A stretch of DNA of 64,000 nucleotides from Eubacterium plexicaudatum ASF492 (lineage in GTDB: Bacteria; Bacillota; Clostridia; Lachnospirales; Lachnospiraceae), in NCBI RefSeq assembly GCF_000364225.2, contig NZ_AQFT02000001.1:1-64000 (forward strand). The letters run 5' to 3'. The notes below the pieces were generated by a model that worked only from the letters and a program-made list of their open reading frames with translations, was not told the origin of the DNA and did no database searches. The position numbers and the translations under genes are program-made. Numbering within the stretch: position 1 is the first letter of the stretch; the number at the start of each line of letters is the position of its first letter. Shown one piece after another: positions 17,317-27,008 of the stretch.

Positions 17317-19380
17317 ATGTTGACAGAACGAGAAAAAGAATATTATGAAAGGCAACTACTTTTAAAAGAAATGACTCAGGAAAGTCAAGATAAATTGAAG
17401 GAAGCAAGTGTTTTGGTTATTGGGGCAGGAGGGCTTGGCTGCCCAGCGTTGATTTATCTGGCAACAGCGGGGGTTGGGAAAATTGGTATAGTGGATTTTG
17501 ATGAGGTAAGCATTTCGAATTTGCATCGACAAGTATTATATACATTTAATGATTTAGGAAAAAAGAAAGCTGAGATTGCGGCCAAAAGGATTAACAAATT
17601 GAACCCTTTTGTAAAAGTAGAAATATTTACGTGTAAAGTTGAAAAAAGTAATATTCATAAACTTATTTCTCAATATCAGGTCATTTTGGATTGCCCGGAT
17701 AATTATGAAACGAGATATATTGTAGAAAAAGCAGCAGCAGAACAAAATAAGACGGTTATTTATGGCAGTGTGTTTTGTTTTGAGGGACAAATTGTAACTT
17801 TTAAACCCAATACAGCATGCTATTATTGTGCTTTTCCAGGTAATATGGAAGGCCGAAATCAGGATATTTATTCGAAAAAGGGGATTTTTCCACCAATTAC
17901 TGCAATTATTGGTACAATACAGGCGTCTGAGGCTATTAAAGAAATTCTCGATATTAATATGGCACAACCTAGTACCATGTGCACTGTGAATTTGCTCAAT
18001 AATAGTGTCAGAGAATATCAAATAGAAAAAAACGAAGATTGTCCAATATGTGGTGCTAAGAAAAGGAGTGTTTATGAAAGTCAAAATATAAAAGTCTCAG
18101 TCATCGTACCAGCATATAATGAAGAAAACTATCTTGATCGCTGTTTGAAGTCTTTGGTACATCAAACGCTTAAGGAAATACAAATTATAGTGGTTGATGA
18201 TGGAAGCAGTGATGGGACGTATGGGATATGTGAAAAATATAAGCAGAATTATCCGGACAAAGTGGTGGTCATTCATAAAATGAATGAGGGACTTGGGCCT
18301 GCACGGAATTTTGGAATTGCCATTGCGATGGGCGAGTATATTGGTTTTGCTGATGCAGATGACCGGGTAGAAACGAATATGTATCAATCTATGTATGAAG
18401 TGGCAAAGAAAAACAATTCCGATGTAGTGGTTTGTGATGTAAGAAAGATATTTGTATCGGAAGAAAGAGAAGTTGTGGAGACGAGTCTGCCAAATGAGAG
18501 CGCTCAGATTGATATAGGAAAGTATATAAAAGATGGACGGAATCCGGCTTACTCGTGGAACAAACTGTATAAAAGAGAAATATGGGAGAAATATCGGTTT
18601 CAGAAAATGGTATATGAAGATTTGGATATTGTATTAACAATATTAAGTAACTGCCATGTTGTTTCTTATATTCAGCAGCCGTTTTATACATATTATAAAA
18701 GACCGGGTTCTATTACAACGTCCTATACGAATATAAGATTAATGGATATTATGCAGGCATATAGAGATGCTGCTTTTTATGTGAATACAAAATACCGTGA
18801 TGAAACGATATTTTGTATTGCAAAACGTATATTAATTAACATGGAAACGCCAGGTTTGAATTATTATTTGGCGGATTTTATCGAATTAATTAATGAGTTT
18901 ATGCCTCTGTTTGAGAATAATGTATATATTGTACGGGATGAGGCGGTAAGAAAAATTTTGGATTATAAAGGGAAATGTACGATTCCGAAACATATGATTT
19001 GTTATGGTGAGACGTGTGACGTGCAGGTACTGAATCAATTTATTAAAAATTATAAAATAATCGGTCATATTCATCCTTCGGAAAATGGTGTTCAGGTGAA
19101 AGAAGCGATAAAAACAATGGATCTGTCGGGAGGTATTTTTGTAAAATCTGATATTCAATTTGCGATACCGATTGGTGGAATAAGAACAGAAGAATTCTTT
19201 ATCGTTCGCGATAATAAGGAAACACTTTTATTTGGAGCTCAAAAAGGAAGTGCGTTTATTCATACGCTTTATGTATTATATAACATGGATAAAACTTTAG
19301 ATGAAAATATTGAGTATGCAATTAAGAAGTATGATAAAAGAAAACACTGTCAGGTGCAAAAATATGAAGTGATTTGCTGA
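17317..19380 (+). CDS. E1-like adenylyltransferase fused to family 2 glycosyltransferase
   Basis: 687 residues, intact, start after GGAAGG. Residues 1-245 are a MoeB/ThiF domain: LVIGAGGLGCPALIYLATAG (ATP loop), DFDEVSISNLHRQVLY (the Asn/Arg/Gln adenylation motif), and two zinc-binding pairs, YYCAF with its partner Cys and CPICG. Residues about 258-480 are a family 2 glycosyltransferase: VSVIVPAYNEENYLDRC, VVDDGSSDGT and FADADD, whose acidic residues bind the metal and nucleotide-sugar. Residues about 565-687 form a third domain I do not recognise (PKHMICYGETCDV; LSGGIFVKSD). Fusion of carrier activation and sugar transfer is unusual and suggests sulfur insertion and glycosylation act on one product. 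Confidence 0.9.
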   Translation: MLTEREKEYYERQLLLKEMTQESQDKLKEASVLVIGAGGLGCPALIYLATAGVGKIGIVDFDEVSISNLHRQVLYTFNDLGKKKAEIAAKRINKLNPFVKVEIFTCKVEKSNIHKLISQYQVILDCPDNYETRYIVEKAAAEQNKTVIYGSVFCFEGQIVTFKPNTACYYCAFPGNMEGRNQDIYSKKGIFPPITAIIGTIQASEAIKEILDINMAQPSTMCTVNLLNNSVREYQIEKNEDCPICGAKKRSVYESQNIKVSVIVPAYNEENYLDRCLKSLVHQTLKEIQIIVVDDGSSDGTYGICEKYKQNYPDKVVVIHKMNEGLGPARNFGIAIAMGEYIGFADADDRVETNMYQSMYEVAKKNNSDVVVCDVRKIFVSEEREVVETSLPNESAQIDIGKYIKDGRNPAYSWNKLYKREIWEKYRFQKMVYEDLDIVLTILSNCHVVSYIQQPFYTYYKRPGSITTSYTNIRLMDIMQAYRDAAFYVNTKYRDETIFCIAKRILINMETPGLNYYLADFIELINEFMPLFENNVYIVRDEAVRKILDYKGKCTIPKHMICYGETCDVQVLNQFIKNYKIIGHIHPSENGVQVKEAIKTMDLSGGIFVKSDIQFAIPIGGIRTEEFFIVRDNKETLLFGAQKGSAFIHTLYVLYNMDKTLDENIEYAIKKYDKRKHCQVQKYEVIC

Positions 19381-19402
19381 TCGTGATGTTTTATGCAGGA
19401 TG

Positions 19403-19436
19403 GAGCCCGGATTTCTTATGAAATCGGGCTCTTTCT
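19403..19436 (+). terminator. Rho-independent terminator of the carrier-protein operon
   Basis: GAGCCCGGATTTC (19403-19415) pairs with GAAATCGGGCTC (19420-19431) over a TTAT loop, followed by CTTTCT. It ends the operon between convergent genes. Confidence 0.85.
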
Positions 19437-19447
19437 GCGAAACCGTT

Positions 19448-20393
19448 TTATACGTGTATAGCCTGCGTGTTAAGGTCCAATATGTTCCGTTTGTAATGAT
19501 AAGGAGTGGTACCTGTAATTTTTTTGAAAGTGTTGATATAATGGTTGATACAATTAAAACCGACATCGAAAGCAATGTCAGTAATTGTACTGTCGTCTTT
19601 TAGCAGCAGGGAAATACTTTTTTCAATTCGATACTTTATAAGATAACCGATCGGTGTTGTATGTACATATTTTTTAAATAATTGACAGCATTCGCTCCTG
19701 CCGATGTTGCCAATGGATGCAATGTCGTTCAGCGAGATCGGATGACTGTAATTTTCATGGATATACGCCAGCATATTTCGGATCTTTTTTTCAATGTTTT
19801 TAGTATAAGGAGTATTTGACGAAGTTAAATTCGATAATTTTGTGTTATCTAAAATCAGTTTCCAAAGCATGGAGAAGTATTGTGAAATGGTAATTTCATA
19901 ATAATCCGGTTTTTCTTCAAGTATTTTGGCAATAGATGCAAGCAGTTTAAAAACCTCTGCTCCCCAGTCCGTATGTTTCGAAAAAATAATATGCCATTCG
20001 CTTCTAAACAGACAGGAGTATAATATTTATGATATATAATGGAAGGCTGCCTGCCGTAAATAATGGAAGGATCAGCGATGATGGTATCATAAACTCCTTC
20101 ATGATTCGAGATTTTTATGATTTTATGCATGTGATTGGGAAAAATTAAGTAACCCTCGTCTTTTTTACAATATGTTTGTTTTCCGGAAACTGCAGTTCGA
20201 TCCGGCCTTTCTTTATAACGGAAAATTCCAATTCATTCTGCCAGTGCCAGTTGACGTTATTTTCATGAAAATTACAAATATTATCATGATAAAGCTGACA
20301 TGGAAAACCGATTTCGCCAAAAGGAAAAATTGCCTGCATAGAGTCGGAAACAGGAATAATTTTACGCCCGTTTATTCTTGTAATAACATTCAT
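19448..20393 (-). pseudogene. AraC family transcriptional regulator, frame-disrupted
   Basis: ATG at 20393 follows GAGGTGGTG. The N-terminal cupin part reads FPCQLYHDNICNFHENNVNWHWQNELEF; the C-terminal 140 residues hold two helix-turn-helix motifs, ISLNDIASIGNIGRSECCQLFKKY and TDIAFDVGFNCINHYINTFKK, ending near 19448. The total is about 315 residues, normal for sugar- or metabolite-sensing AraC proteins. Shifts lie near 20140 and 19865-19985. It converges on the carrier-protein operon and shares its low G+C content, so it is a good candidate for that operon's activator. Confidence 0.82.
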
Positions 20394-20494
20394 AACAATA
20401 CACCACCTCGTATGACAAATTTTATTCGATTTCAATATACTTTCTATTATAACATATGAATTTAATAATTTCGATCCATGGGAGGATAAAAATT

Positions 20495-20529
20495 GGAGCA
20501 AATCTGTTGTCATAATACAGATTTGCTCC
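20495..20529 (-). terminator. Rho-independent terminator
   Basis: GGAGCAAATCTGT (20495-20507) pairs perfectly with ACAGATTTGCTCC (20517-20529). On the minus strand a T-rich run follows, so it ends the large VWA gene at 20569. Confidence 0.8.
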
Positions 20530-20568
20530 GGTTTACAAATTTACAATTTTATATGTACTTTTAATAAA

Positions 20569-23500
20569 TTAGCTATAGTTATCCACGCAGCCCGGATAAG
20601 ATTTGTCATAAACAGCGTCTACCGATGTGCCATCTTTTAGCTGTACACTGTCCATGAAAATATAATCCTGATAATTAGAGCGGATATCTTGTCCTGCATC
20701 GGCAGGTGTATAGCCGGTACATGTTGAAAGAAAGATTTTTTCAAATATATTACTGTTATCGTTAGACCAGGTGTGCTGAGAGATATTGAGCGGTTTACCC
20801 AGTGCCTGGAGCAAATCAACTGCGTATGTGGTGCAGTTATTGCTGATGATATTGTATTTCTTTTTGTAATTTTTAGCAAATTCGTTAATCTGTCCGATTT
20901 TATCATTTGTCACAGGGACTGTATAGGCAACATGCCATGGTTTGCCTTTGTCGGTTCCCTGAGGATCCAGATAGGAATTGCCCAACAAATCACCTTTCGT
21001 TAAATAAGTACCATTATCCAGATGAATCATGCCGTTCACGCTTATCCGGAACAGGACTTTGGCAAGATCGTATGCTTCTTCCGGATAAAATCCTGCATAT
21101 TCGCTGCTGTTTTCGCCGTAATCCAATCCTACATAAGTATGGCCGACTTGCAGATTTTCATCAACAACGTTACGGCTGCCTCGATATGGCTGTTCTACAA
21201 ATACTGTGAGCGTCGGTTCGTTCTGATACTTGTTTTTCTTATAGGTATCAAAATCGCTGTAACAGATCGGATCAAACGGTGTAGCATCCACAAGATCGGA
21301 GAATCCATCATCGTCCGAATCTTTTTTCAGAGGGTTGGAATGCAGTACGGCGGTTACGAGAACTTTTGAACGGTCGTCATTGTATTTATATTTCAGCTCA
21401 AGCTCTTCTCCGTCCGGCACGCCATCTCCATCCGTATCCGGATTGTTTTTATCCAGATGTAATTCGGCGCCGCTGAATATTACAATACTTTCTTCGAAGT
21501 AGTCAGGGATGCCGTCGCCGTCACTGTCAGTTTCCAGATCAATCTTATTGCCAATGTCTTCATAAATATCGCTTAATTCAAGTGCGTTCTCAGCCAGATA
21601 AAATTTACCTTCGGTATTTTCTGCCAGTGGCTGCAAATAGTTTTGAAAATAACTTGAACTGTTTGAGCCTAATCCAACCGTGTATAATTTTACATGATTC
21701 TGGATCGCTTTGTTGATCATATCCGTATGCATATTTGTATCTGTAGTTTCACCGTCACTCAGAACAACCATAGCCTTTAAGATGTCTTCATCGTTTGTCT
21801 CAAACAAAGAAAATGACTGATCAATAGCTTTATACATTTCTGTTCCACCGGATGAGGAAAAGTTGGCATCCGATAAATAGGATTTGGCAGTATCTTTATT
21901 TGATTCAAGATTTTCTGTTAATTTATTTGTAGTGCTTTCAAATTTCACAATTCCGATTTTACTTTTTTCAGGAAGTTGATCAATTAAGGTCTGTGCAACT
22001 TTTAAACGTTGATTTGCAGCATCGCTCCATTTCATGCTGCCCGAATCATCAACTGTAAAAACAATTTCAACGCCAATATTTGTGGTCTCCATCCCAGTTT
22101 TCAATCCATTCGAACGTTTCTTCGTGTGCATTTTTATCAATCAAAATATATCCGGAAAAATGGCTCACATGTGCACTTGCTACATTTCCGTTTATAGTGG
22201 TAGGCATTTCTTCCAGTAATTGCTGCTTATCATCAAAGTGGTAGATAGTAGGCTCCGCATCTGGCCCAAGGGTGCTTGGATCAAACTGAAAACTGATCAG
22301 TGCGTCTTGAAAATTGCCATCAACGTGGAAGTCGTATGCCTGTCCCATATATCCTGGCATATCTTCCGGGAAAAACGTGTCGTTTTCAATCGGAGTAATG
22401 CATAACGTTTCAACCTGTTCGCCTGAGAGATTCATCTCTACCGTTGGTACGACAGTATCCGTATTCGTAGGTTCGGATGTTAGTTTTACGGTAAACTGTG
22501 ACTCTGCGACAAGCGGGTTGGTACCCAGTTCAACTTCTTTTCCATCTGAAACACCATCCTGATCGGTATCTGCCAGTTTTGGATCCGTACGATGAATGTT
22601 AACTTCTTCTGCGTCTGTTAAGCCATCCTCATCCGTATCTTTTGCAATCGGATTTGTGCCAAGTTTTATTTCATGCAGATTAGATAATCCATCTCCATCG
22701 GTATCTTCATCTCCGTCAGGAATGCCGTTGCCATTCGTATCAGGGTTTGTCGGATCCGTGCCGAGCAGGACAACTTCTTCATAATCCGATAATCCGTCAC
22801 CGTCCGTATCAGGTTTTGTTTTATCTGTTTTATAAAATTCTTCCAGAGCGTCTGTCAGCCCGTCACCATCGGTATCCGTTTTGTCGTTTGTGTCTACCCA
22901 GCAGGCATATAACTGCAGATTTGAATTGACGGTCGTCTCCCAAAAATTAAATAATTTTGTAGTTGCAGCATCCGTATACCAGCCTGCGAATGCATAGCCA
23001 TTTCGTAAAGGTATATCCGGTACGTTCACATACGCGCCTTCTTTCACCAACTGGTCGGCAATGTTGCTTCCACCGTTAGAATGAAATTTTACCATATAGC
23101 TGCCGGATGGTATGTTGGTATTGTCGTTACCGGTATTGTTATTACCGTTACCGGTATTGTTGTTGCCGCTTCCGTTGCTGTTGCCTCCCGTACTGCCGCT
23201 GCTGCCTCCCGTACTGCCGGAGCTGTTTACAGGTGTACTTGCATTTACGACTTTCCATCTGGCATAAAGAGTGATGTTTTTTGTGACCGGGGCGGAAAAA
23301 TCGTATGCTTGTTTCAGCTGGCTGTCAAGATACCATCCGACAAAAGTGCATCCGGTTTTTACGGGATCCTGTGGTGATTTTACTGTTTTTCCGCTTTCAA
23401 CGGTCTGATCTTCGATTTTATTACCACCGTTTGTCTGAAACGTAATTGTATAATTTTTGTTCCATCGAGCATAAAGTGTGATATTTTCCGTTACGGCAGA

Positions 23501-24085
23501 GGTAAATCGTAGCCGCTTTCAGAATTTTTATCTTTATACCAGCCGTTAAAGGTATATCCCTGTTTTACCGGAACTTCGGGTTTTTTAACGGTTTCACCGT
23601 GTACAACGGTCTGATTTGAAACAGCGTTTCCGCCATCCGAATCAAAGGTTACGACGTATTTGGATTTGCCGTCCTGCTCCGAAGGAACTTCCGGTGCGGG
23701 ATCCTGGGTTTGAGATATTACATTTATTCTGCATTTTAATGTTTTCGTGTTGTTTTTGGTTCTTTTTTCGTATCAATTCGAACTTTAACAGTAGCCCGCC
23801 CTTCTTTTTTGGCTTTCAACAGAACATCGGATTCTGTTTTTCCATAAACCGTGCAGATGGATTTGTCAGAAGTGGTTACCTGGCGGATCTTCCAGTCGGA
23901 CGTATTGTTTTTCAGGTATAGCTTATAACCTTTTTGGCCTGTTTTTAAAGTTTTAAATGTTGTGTTCAGGCTTACATATCTTCTGGCAGATAATGCTGTC
24001 GTTACATTGCTTTGTGGTGTAACGGATACGGTTACTGCAGAAGCAAGAATGACTGCAAGCGCTTTCTTAAAAAAACTCTTTTCAT
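20569..24085 (-). pseudogene. Large secreted VWA / thrombospondin type 3 / papain-like protein, frame-disrupted
   Basis: ATG at 24085 follows GGAGG. About 1,170 residues in four frame pieces (shifts near 24070, 23735, 23500, 22100). In order: signal peptide (LAVILASAVTVSVTPQS); an immunoglobulin-like segment; three InlB/Flg_new-type repeats (23690-22960); an Asn/Gly/Ser-rich linker (23240-23110); about five calcium-binding DTDGDGLTD-type repeats (22890-22520); a von Willebrand A domain with the metal site DDSGSM (about 22040); more DSDGDGIPD repeats; and a C-terminal region with GHTYVGLDYG and SNNCTTYAVDLL (about 20820), which resembles papain-like NlpC/LRAT hydrolases. No LPxTG anchor is seen. 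I infer a calcium-dependent surface or secreted adhesive enzyme. Confidence 0.8.
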
Positions 24086-24229
24086 CGTTTTCCTCCTTCG
24101 TTATGATTGCGCAATCATAATACAACTATATTTGATGTTCGACTAAAATTATAAAACGATTACATATTAAATTCAAGATTTATTTTTTAAATCCAATGAT
24201 GAACAAGTGCACGGCTAATTTCTGCCCGG

Positions 24230-24325
24230 ATGCGGCACAAGTATGAAAGAAAAGATTTCCAGTATATTATGGAGCAGACTGCAAAAGCTATGTATAACGA
24301 TATGAGCTGTATACTTATATTGTAG
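24230..24325 (+). CDS. Possible 31-residue peptide
   Basis: A short open frame begins ATG CGG CAC and reads MRHKYERKDFQYIMEQTAK, ending at TAG 24323-24325, 18 bases before spoVAC. No convincing ribosome site precedes it. It could be a leader or chance. The rest of 24086-24343 shows no gene. Confidence 0.15.
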   Translation: MRHKYERKDFQYIMEQTAKAMYNDMSCILIL

Positions 24326-24343
24326 AACAGGAGTTGATTTTAT

Positions 24344-24811
24344 ATGAAAGAGGAAGAAAAACAACGGCAGCAGCAGGAATATAATGAATATGTCAAACAG
24401 GTGACACCGACGAGAAATCTGGCCTGGGCAATGTGCCGGGCGTTTATTGTCGGCGGTGTGATCTGCATCGTCGGGCAGTTAATTTTGAATACGGCCAAGG
24501 GAATGGGCCTGGATAAGGACACGGCAGGCAGCTGGTGCAGTCTGAGTCTTATCTTTTTAAGCATTTTGCTGACAGGGCTGAATATTTATCCGTCATTCGC
24601 AAAATGGGGCGGAGCAGGCGCGCTTGTACCCATTACCGGATTTGCAAACAGCGTAGCGGCTCCGGCGATTGAATTTCAGAAGGAAGGTCAGGTGTTCGGA
24701 ATCGGAGCAAAGATTTTTACGATTGCGGGACCGGTAATTTTGTTTGGAATATTCTCAAGCTGGGTGCTGGGATTGGGTTACTGGATTGGAAAGTGTTTTG
24801 GGGTTTTCTAA
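24344..24811 (+). CDS. spoVAC: Stage V sporulation protein AC
   Basis: SpoVA proteins form the inner spore-membrane channel that takes up dipicolinic acid during sporulation and releases it at germination. The start at 24344 follows AGGAG. 155 residues: a basic, Gln-rich N-terminus, YVKQVTPTRNLAWAM, then AFIVGGVICIVGQLIL and three further membrane segments. The extra N-terminal part before the first segment favours SpoVAC over SpoVAE. spoVAD and spoVAE, which often accompany it, are not adjacent, and the gene is followed at once by a terminator. It would be expressed in the forespore. Confidence 0.88.
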   Translation: MKEEEKQRQQQEYNEYVKQVTPTRNLAWAMCRAFIVGGVICIVGQLILNTAKGMGLDKDTAGSWCSLSLIFLSILLTGLNIYPSFAKWGGAGALVPITGFANSVAAPAIEFQKEGQVFGIGAKIFTIAGPVILFGIFSSWVLGLGYWIGKCFGVF

Positions 24812-24840
24812 AAGTTCTTACAAAACTAAAAAGAGATATA

Positions 24841-24883
24841 AAAGCAGGATAACAGATTATATAACTCGTTATCCTGCTTTTTG
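24841..24883 (+). terminator. Rho-independent terminator after spoVAC
   Basis: AAAGCAGGATAAC (24841-24853) pairs perfectly with GTTATCCTGCTTT (24868-24880), followed by T residues. From 24884 to 25202 I see no gene; the stretch repeats AAGTGTTCAAAG-like words (about 25067-25140) and holds only weak open frames on either strand. Confidence 0.85.
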
Positions 24884-25202
24884 TATGCTTTTCATACAAT
24901 ATGATGTCCATATATGACAATTCATGTTTCTTTTATTGATTTTTGGTCGTTAGAAGATGCAATGCAAACGTGTGTCAATGATGTGCGAGGAAGAGGGCGG
25001 CTTTTTGAAAGTACCCAAAAAGTGCAGGATGTGAGACGTGACTGCAAGCAAAAGACAGTATTATCACACAAAAAGTGTTCAAAGTTGCTGGATGTGCAAC
25101 GGAATGTGGACAGGTGTAGTAGCGGAAAGTGTTCAAAGATGGGTACTTTTGCAGCTTTCCGGATGTATCTTCCATCTATCAGAAAAATTAGGATTGCCAT
25201 AA

Positions 25203-26667
25203 GAGGGAAAAACACGGTAAACGCAAGCTTTTATGTATTCCCAAGTTTCAAATTTTCTGTTATATTGAATTTAGTCAAAGACAATCTTTACACATTCGTG
25301 TATAATTATTTCCAAACTCTGAAAGGAAATAATTATTATGGAAAAAGAGAAAAAAGATATTTTACTGATCGATTGTATGCGTGAAATCCCAGATCCAAGG
25401 GCTCCATACAACCAAAGACACAAATTTCTTGATATTATCATTATCGCTGTCACAGCTGTCCTTGCAGGGATGGATACCTGGAATGAGATTGCAGACTGGG
25501 CGGCTTCTAAAAAACAATGGCTGGGAACGTTCCTTGAACTGCCAGGCGGCATTCCTTCCCATGATACGATAAACAGGGTTTTCCAGATGATCGAGCCGGA
25601 AAAATTCCATGATGCATTTTTCCGGTGGGCCAGCGCCGTGTCAGGCAAAGTAAAAGGCGTAGTGGCGATTGATGGTAAAACAGCAAGGCGCAGCAGGGAA
25701 GAAGCAGGGGATATCAAACCGATCCACACGGTCAGCGCATGGGCAGTAGAATCATCCCTTGTACTGGGCCAGTTGTGTGTGGATGAAAAAACAAACGAGA
25801 TAAAGACAATACCGGAGCTTTTGGACATTCTGTGCCTGGAAGGATGTATTGTCACAATGGATGCGATGGGAACGCAGAAAGAGATCGCCCGCAAGATCAT
25901 TCACAAAAACGCAGATTATATCCTGCAGGTGAAAGGGAATCAGCAGACACTTATGGACGATATCCGGGAGTATTTTGAAAAAGATGTATTTACGGAAAAG
26001 AAAGATGCCCTGGAAAAGGCGGAGCGTTACTATAAAGATCTGTGTAAGGAGCACGGGAGGATAGAAAAGAGGGAGTATTACGTTGAAAATGATATTGAAT
26101 GGCTCAGGCAGAGGCATCCGGAGTGGGAGGGCCTTGCAGGTATTGGGGCATGTGTATCTACAGTAACGGAAAAAGGGAATACCGTAACAGCTGTAAATTA
26201 CGCCATATACAGCAGGAAAGGAATGACAGCCGCAGAATATGGGAAAAGTGAAAGGGCACACTGGGGGATTGAAAACAGCCTGCACTGGGTGCTTGATATC
26301 GCGTTCAGGGAGGATGAAAGCCGGATCAGGGCTGGAAATGCAGCAGAAAACATGAATATGGCACGCCATATAGGAGTAAATCTGCTAAAACAGGAAAAAA
26401 GCTGTAAGATGGGGATTGCCAGCAAAAGAAAGAAATGCGGGTATGACATGGCTTACCTTTATAAAGTATTGGGCGGATTAAATACTGGAATAAAATAGAG
26501 GGTACGAATTAAATACATCGTTTAACACATGGCAGAACCCCATGTCTAGTTATTATACGCAAAATAATTTAACCATCGCATCTTTACGTATAGTTTTAAT
26601 CGTGAAAACTGATATCTCCAAATTTATAAAAAGTTTATAAAACTTGCGTTTACCGTGGAGGGAAAAA
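25203..26667 (+). mobile_element. Complete ISAs1-family insertion sequence with 10-bp target duplication
   Basis: The ends are inverted repeats: CACGGTAAACGCAAG at 25213-25227 and its reverse complement at 26643-26657, with looser similarity inward. The element is 1,445 bp (25213-26657) and contains one transposase. The bases just outside are identical, GAGGGAAAAA at 25203-25212 and 26658-26667, a 10-bp target-site duplication. Intact ends, an intact gene and a perfect duplication point to a recent insertion. A solo end of the same type lies at 60237. Confidence 0.93.
25338..26498 (+). CDS. ISAs1 family transposase
   Basis: 386 residues, intact, starting at ATG 25338 after GAAAGG. The N-terminal part, IPDPRAPYNQRHKFLDIIII, is the domain typical of H-repeat-associated (ISAs1) transposases. 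The catalytic DDE fold shows VVAIDGKTARRS (first Asp), CIVTMDAMGTQKEIA (second Asp) and WGIENSLHWVLDIAFREDES (Glu). It catalyses movement of the element described in this list. A short tail of noncoding DNA (26499-26642) leads to the right end. Confidence 0.96.
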   Translation: MEKEKKDILLIDCMREIPDPRAPYNQRHKFLDIIIIAVTAVLAGMDTWNEIADWAASKKQWLGTFLELPGGIPSHDTINRVFQMIEPEKFHDAFFRWASAVSGKVKGVVAIDGKTARRSREEAGDIKPIHTVSAWAVESSLVLGQLCVDEKTNEIKTIPELLDILCLEGCIVTMDAMGTQKEIARKIIHKNADYILQVKGNQQTLMDDIREYFEKDVFTEKKDALEKAERYYKDLCKEHGRIEKREYYVENDIEWLRQRHPEWEGLAGIGACVSTVTEKGNTVTAVNYAIYSRKGMTAAEYGKSERAHWGIENSLHWVLDIAFREDESRIRAGNAAENMNMARHIGVNLLKQEKSCKMGIASKRKKCGYDMAYLYKVLGGLNTGIK

Positions 26668-26747
26668 GATCTTCAGTGGCTATTTTTTGCTAAATGTGGT
26701 AAACTGTAAAAGTAAAAAGTGTTCTGAAATGAAAATAGTCAGGAGGG

Positions 26748-27008
26748 ATGATGATGTGCCAGATAGCATTTAGTGTACCAGATGAAGTCCTTTTCGATAC
26801 AAAAATGAGCAGAGAGCAAGCGAACCAGTTTGCAAGGCGATATGTAGCATTAGGTTTTTACAAACAGAATGGAGTATCCATTGGATATTGTTCACAGATT
26901 GCCGGAATGACAGAAGAAGAATTTATAAAATATTTAGGGCAGAATGAAATTTCTATCTTCCAGTTTGATGACAAGGAAGAATTCTTGGAGGAATTAGAGC
27001 ATGCGTAA
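26748..27008 (+). CDS. UPF0175 family antitoxin-like protein
   Basis: About 84-86 residues. AGGAGGG at 26741 suggests that the third ATG (26754, MCQIAFSVPDEV) is the true start. The sequence, with QANQFARRYVALGFYKQNG and MTEEEFIKYLGQ, fits the UPF0175 family, small helix-turn-helix-like DNA-binding proteins that pair with PIN-type toxins. It overlaps the next gene by 8 bases (start at 27001), so the pair is coupled. It probably neutralises and autoregulates the toxin. Confidence 0.82.
   Translation: MMMCQIAFSVPDEVLFDTKMSREQANQFARRYVALGFYKQNGVSIGYCSQIAGMTEEEFIKYLGQNEISIFQFDDKEEFLEELEHA

Noticed and set aside
14441-19380. Reading the carrier/E1/JAMM operon as an antiviral ubiquitin-like conjugation system (Bil or CBASS type)
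   Set aside because: No E2-like protein or nucleotidyltransferase is present, while an exporter, an FGE-fold enzyme and a glycosyltransferase are. A biosynthetic role fits better.
24914-25384. 156-codon plus-strand frame before the transposase
   Set aside because: Cys- and Arg-rich composition, no ribosome site, overlaps the IS end and runs into the transposase start; no family resemblance.
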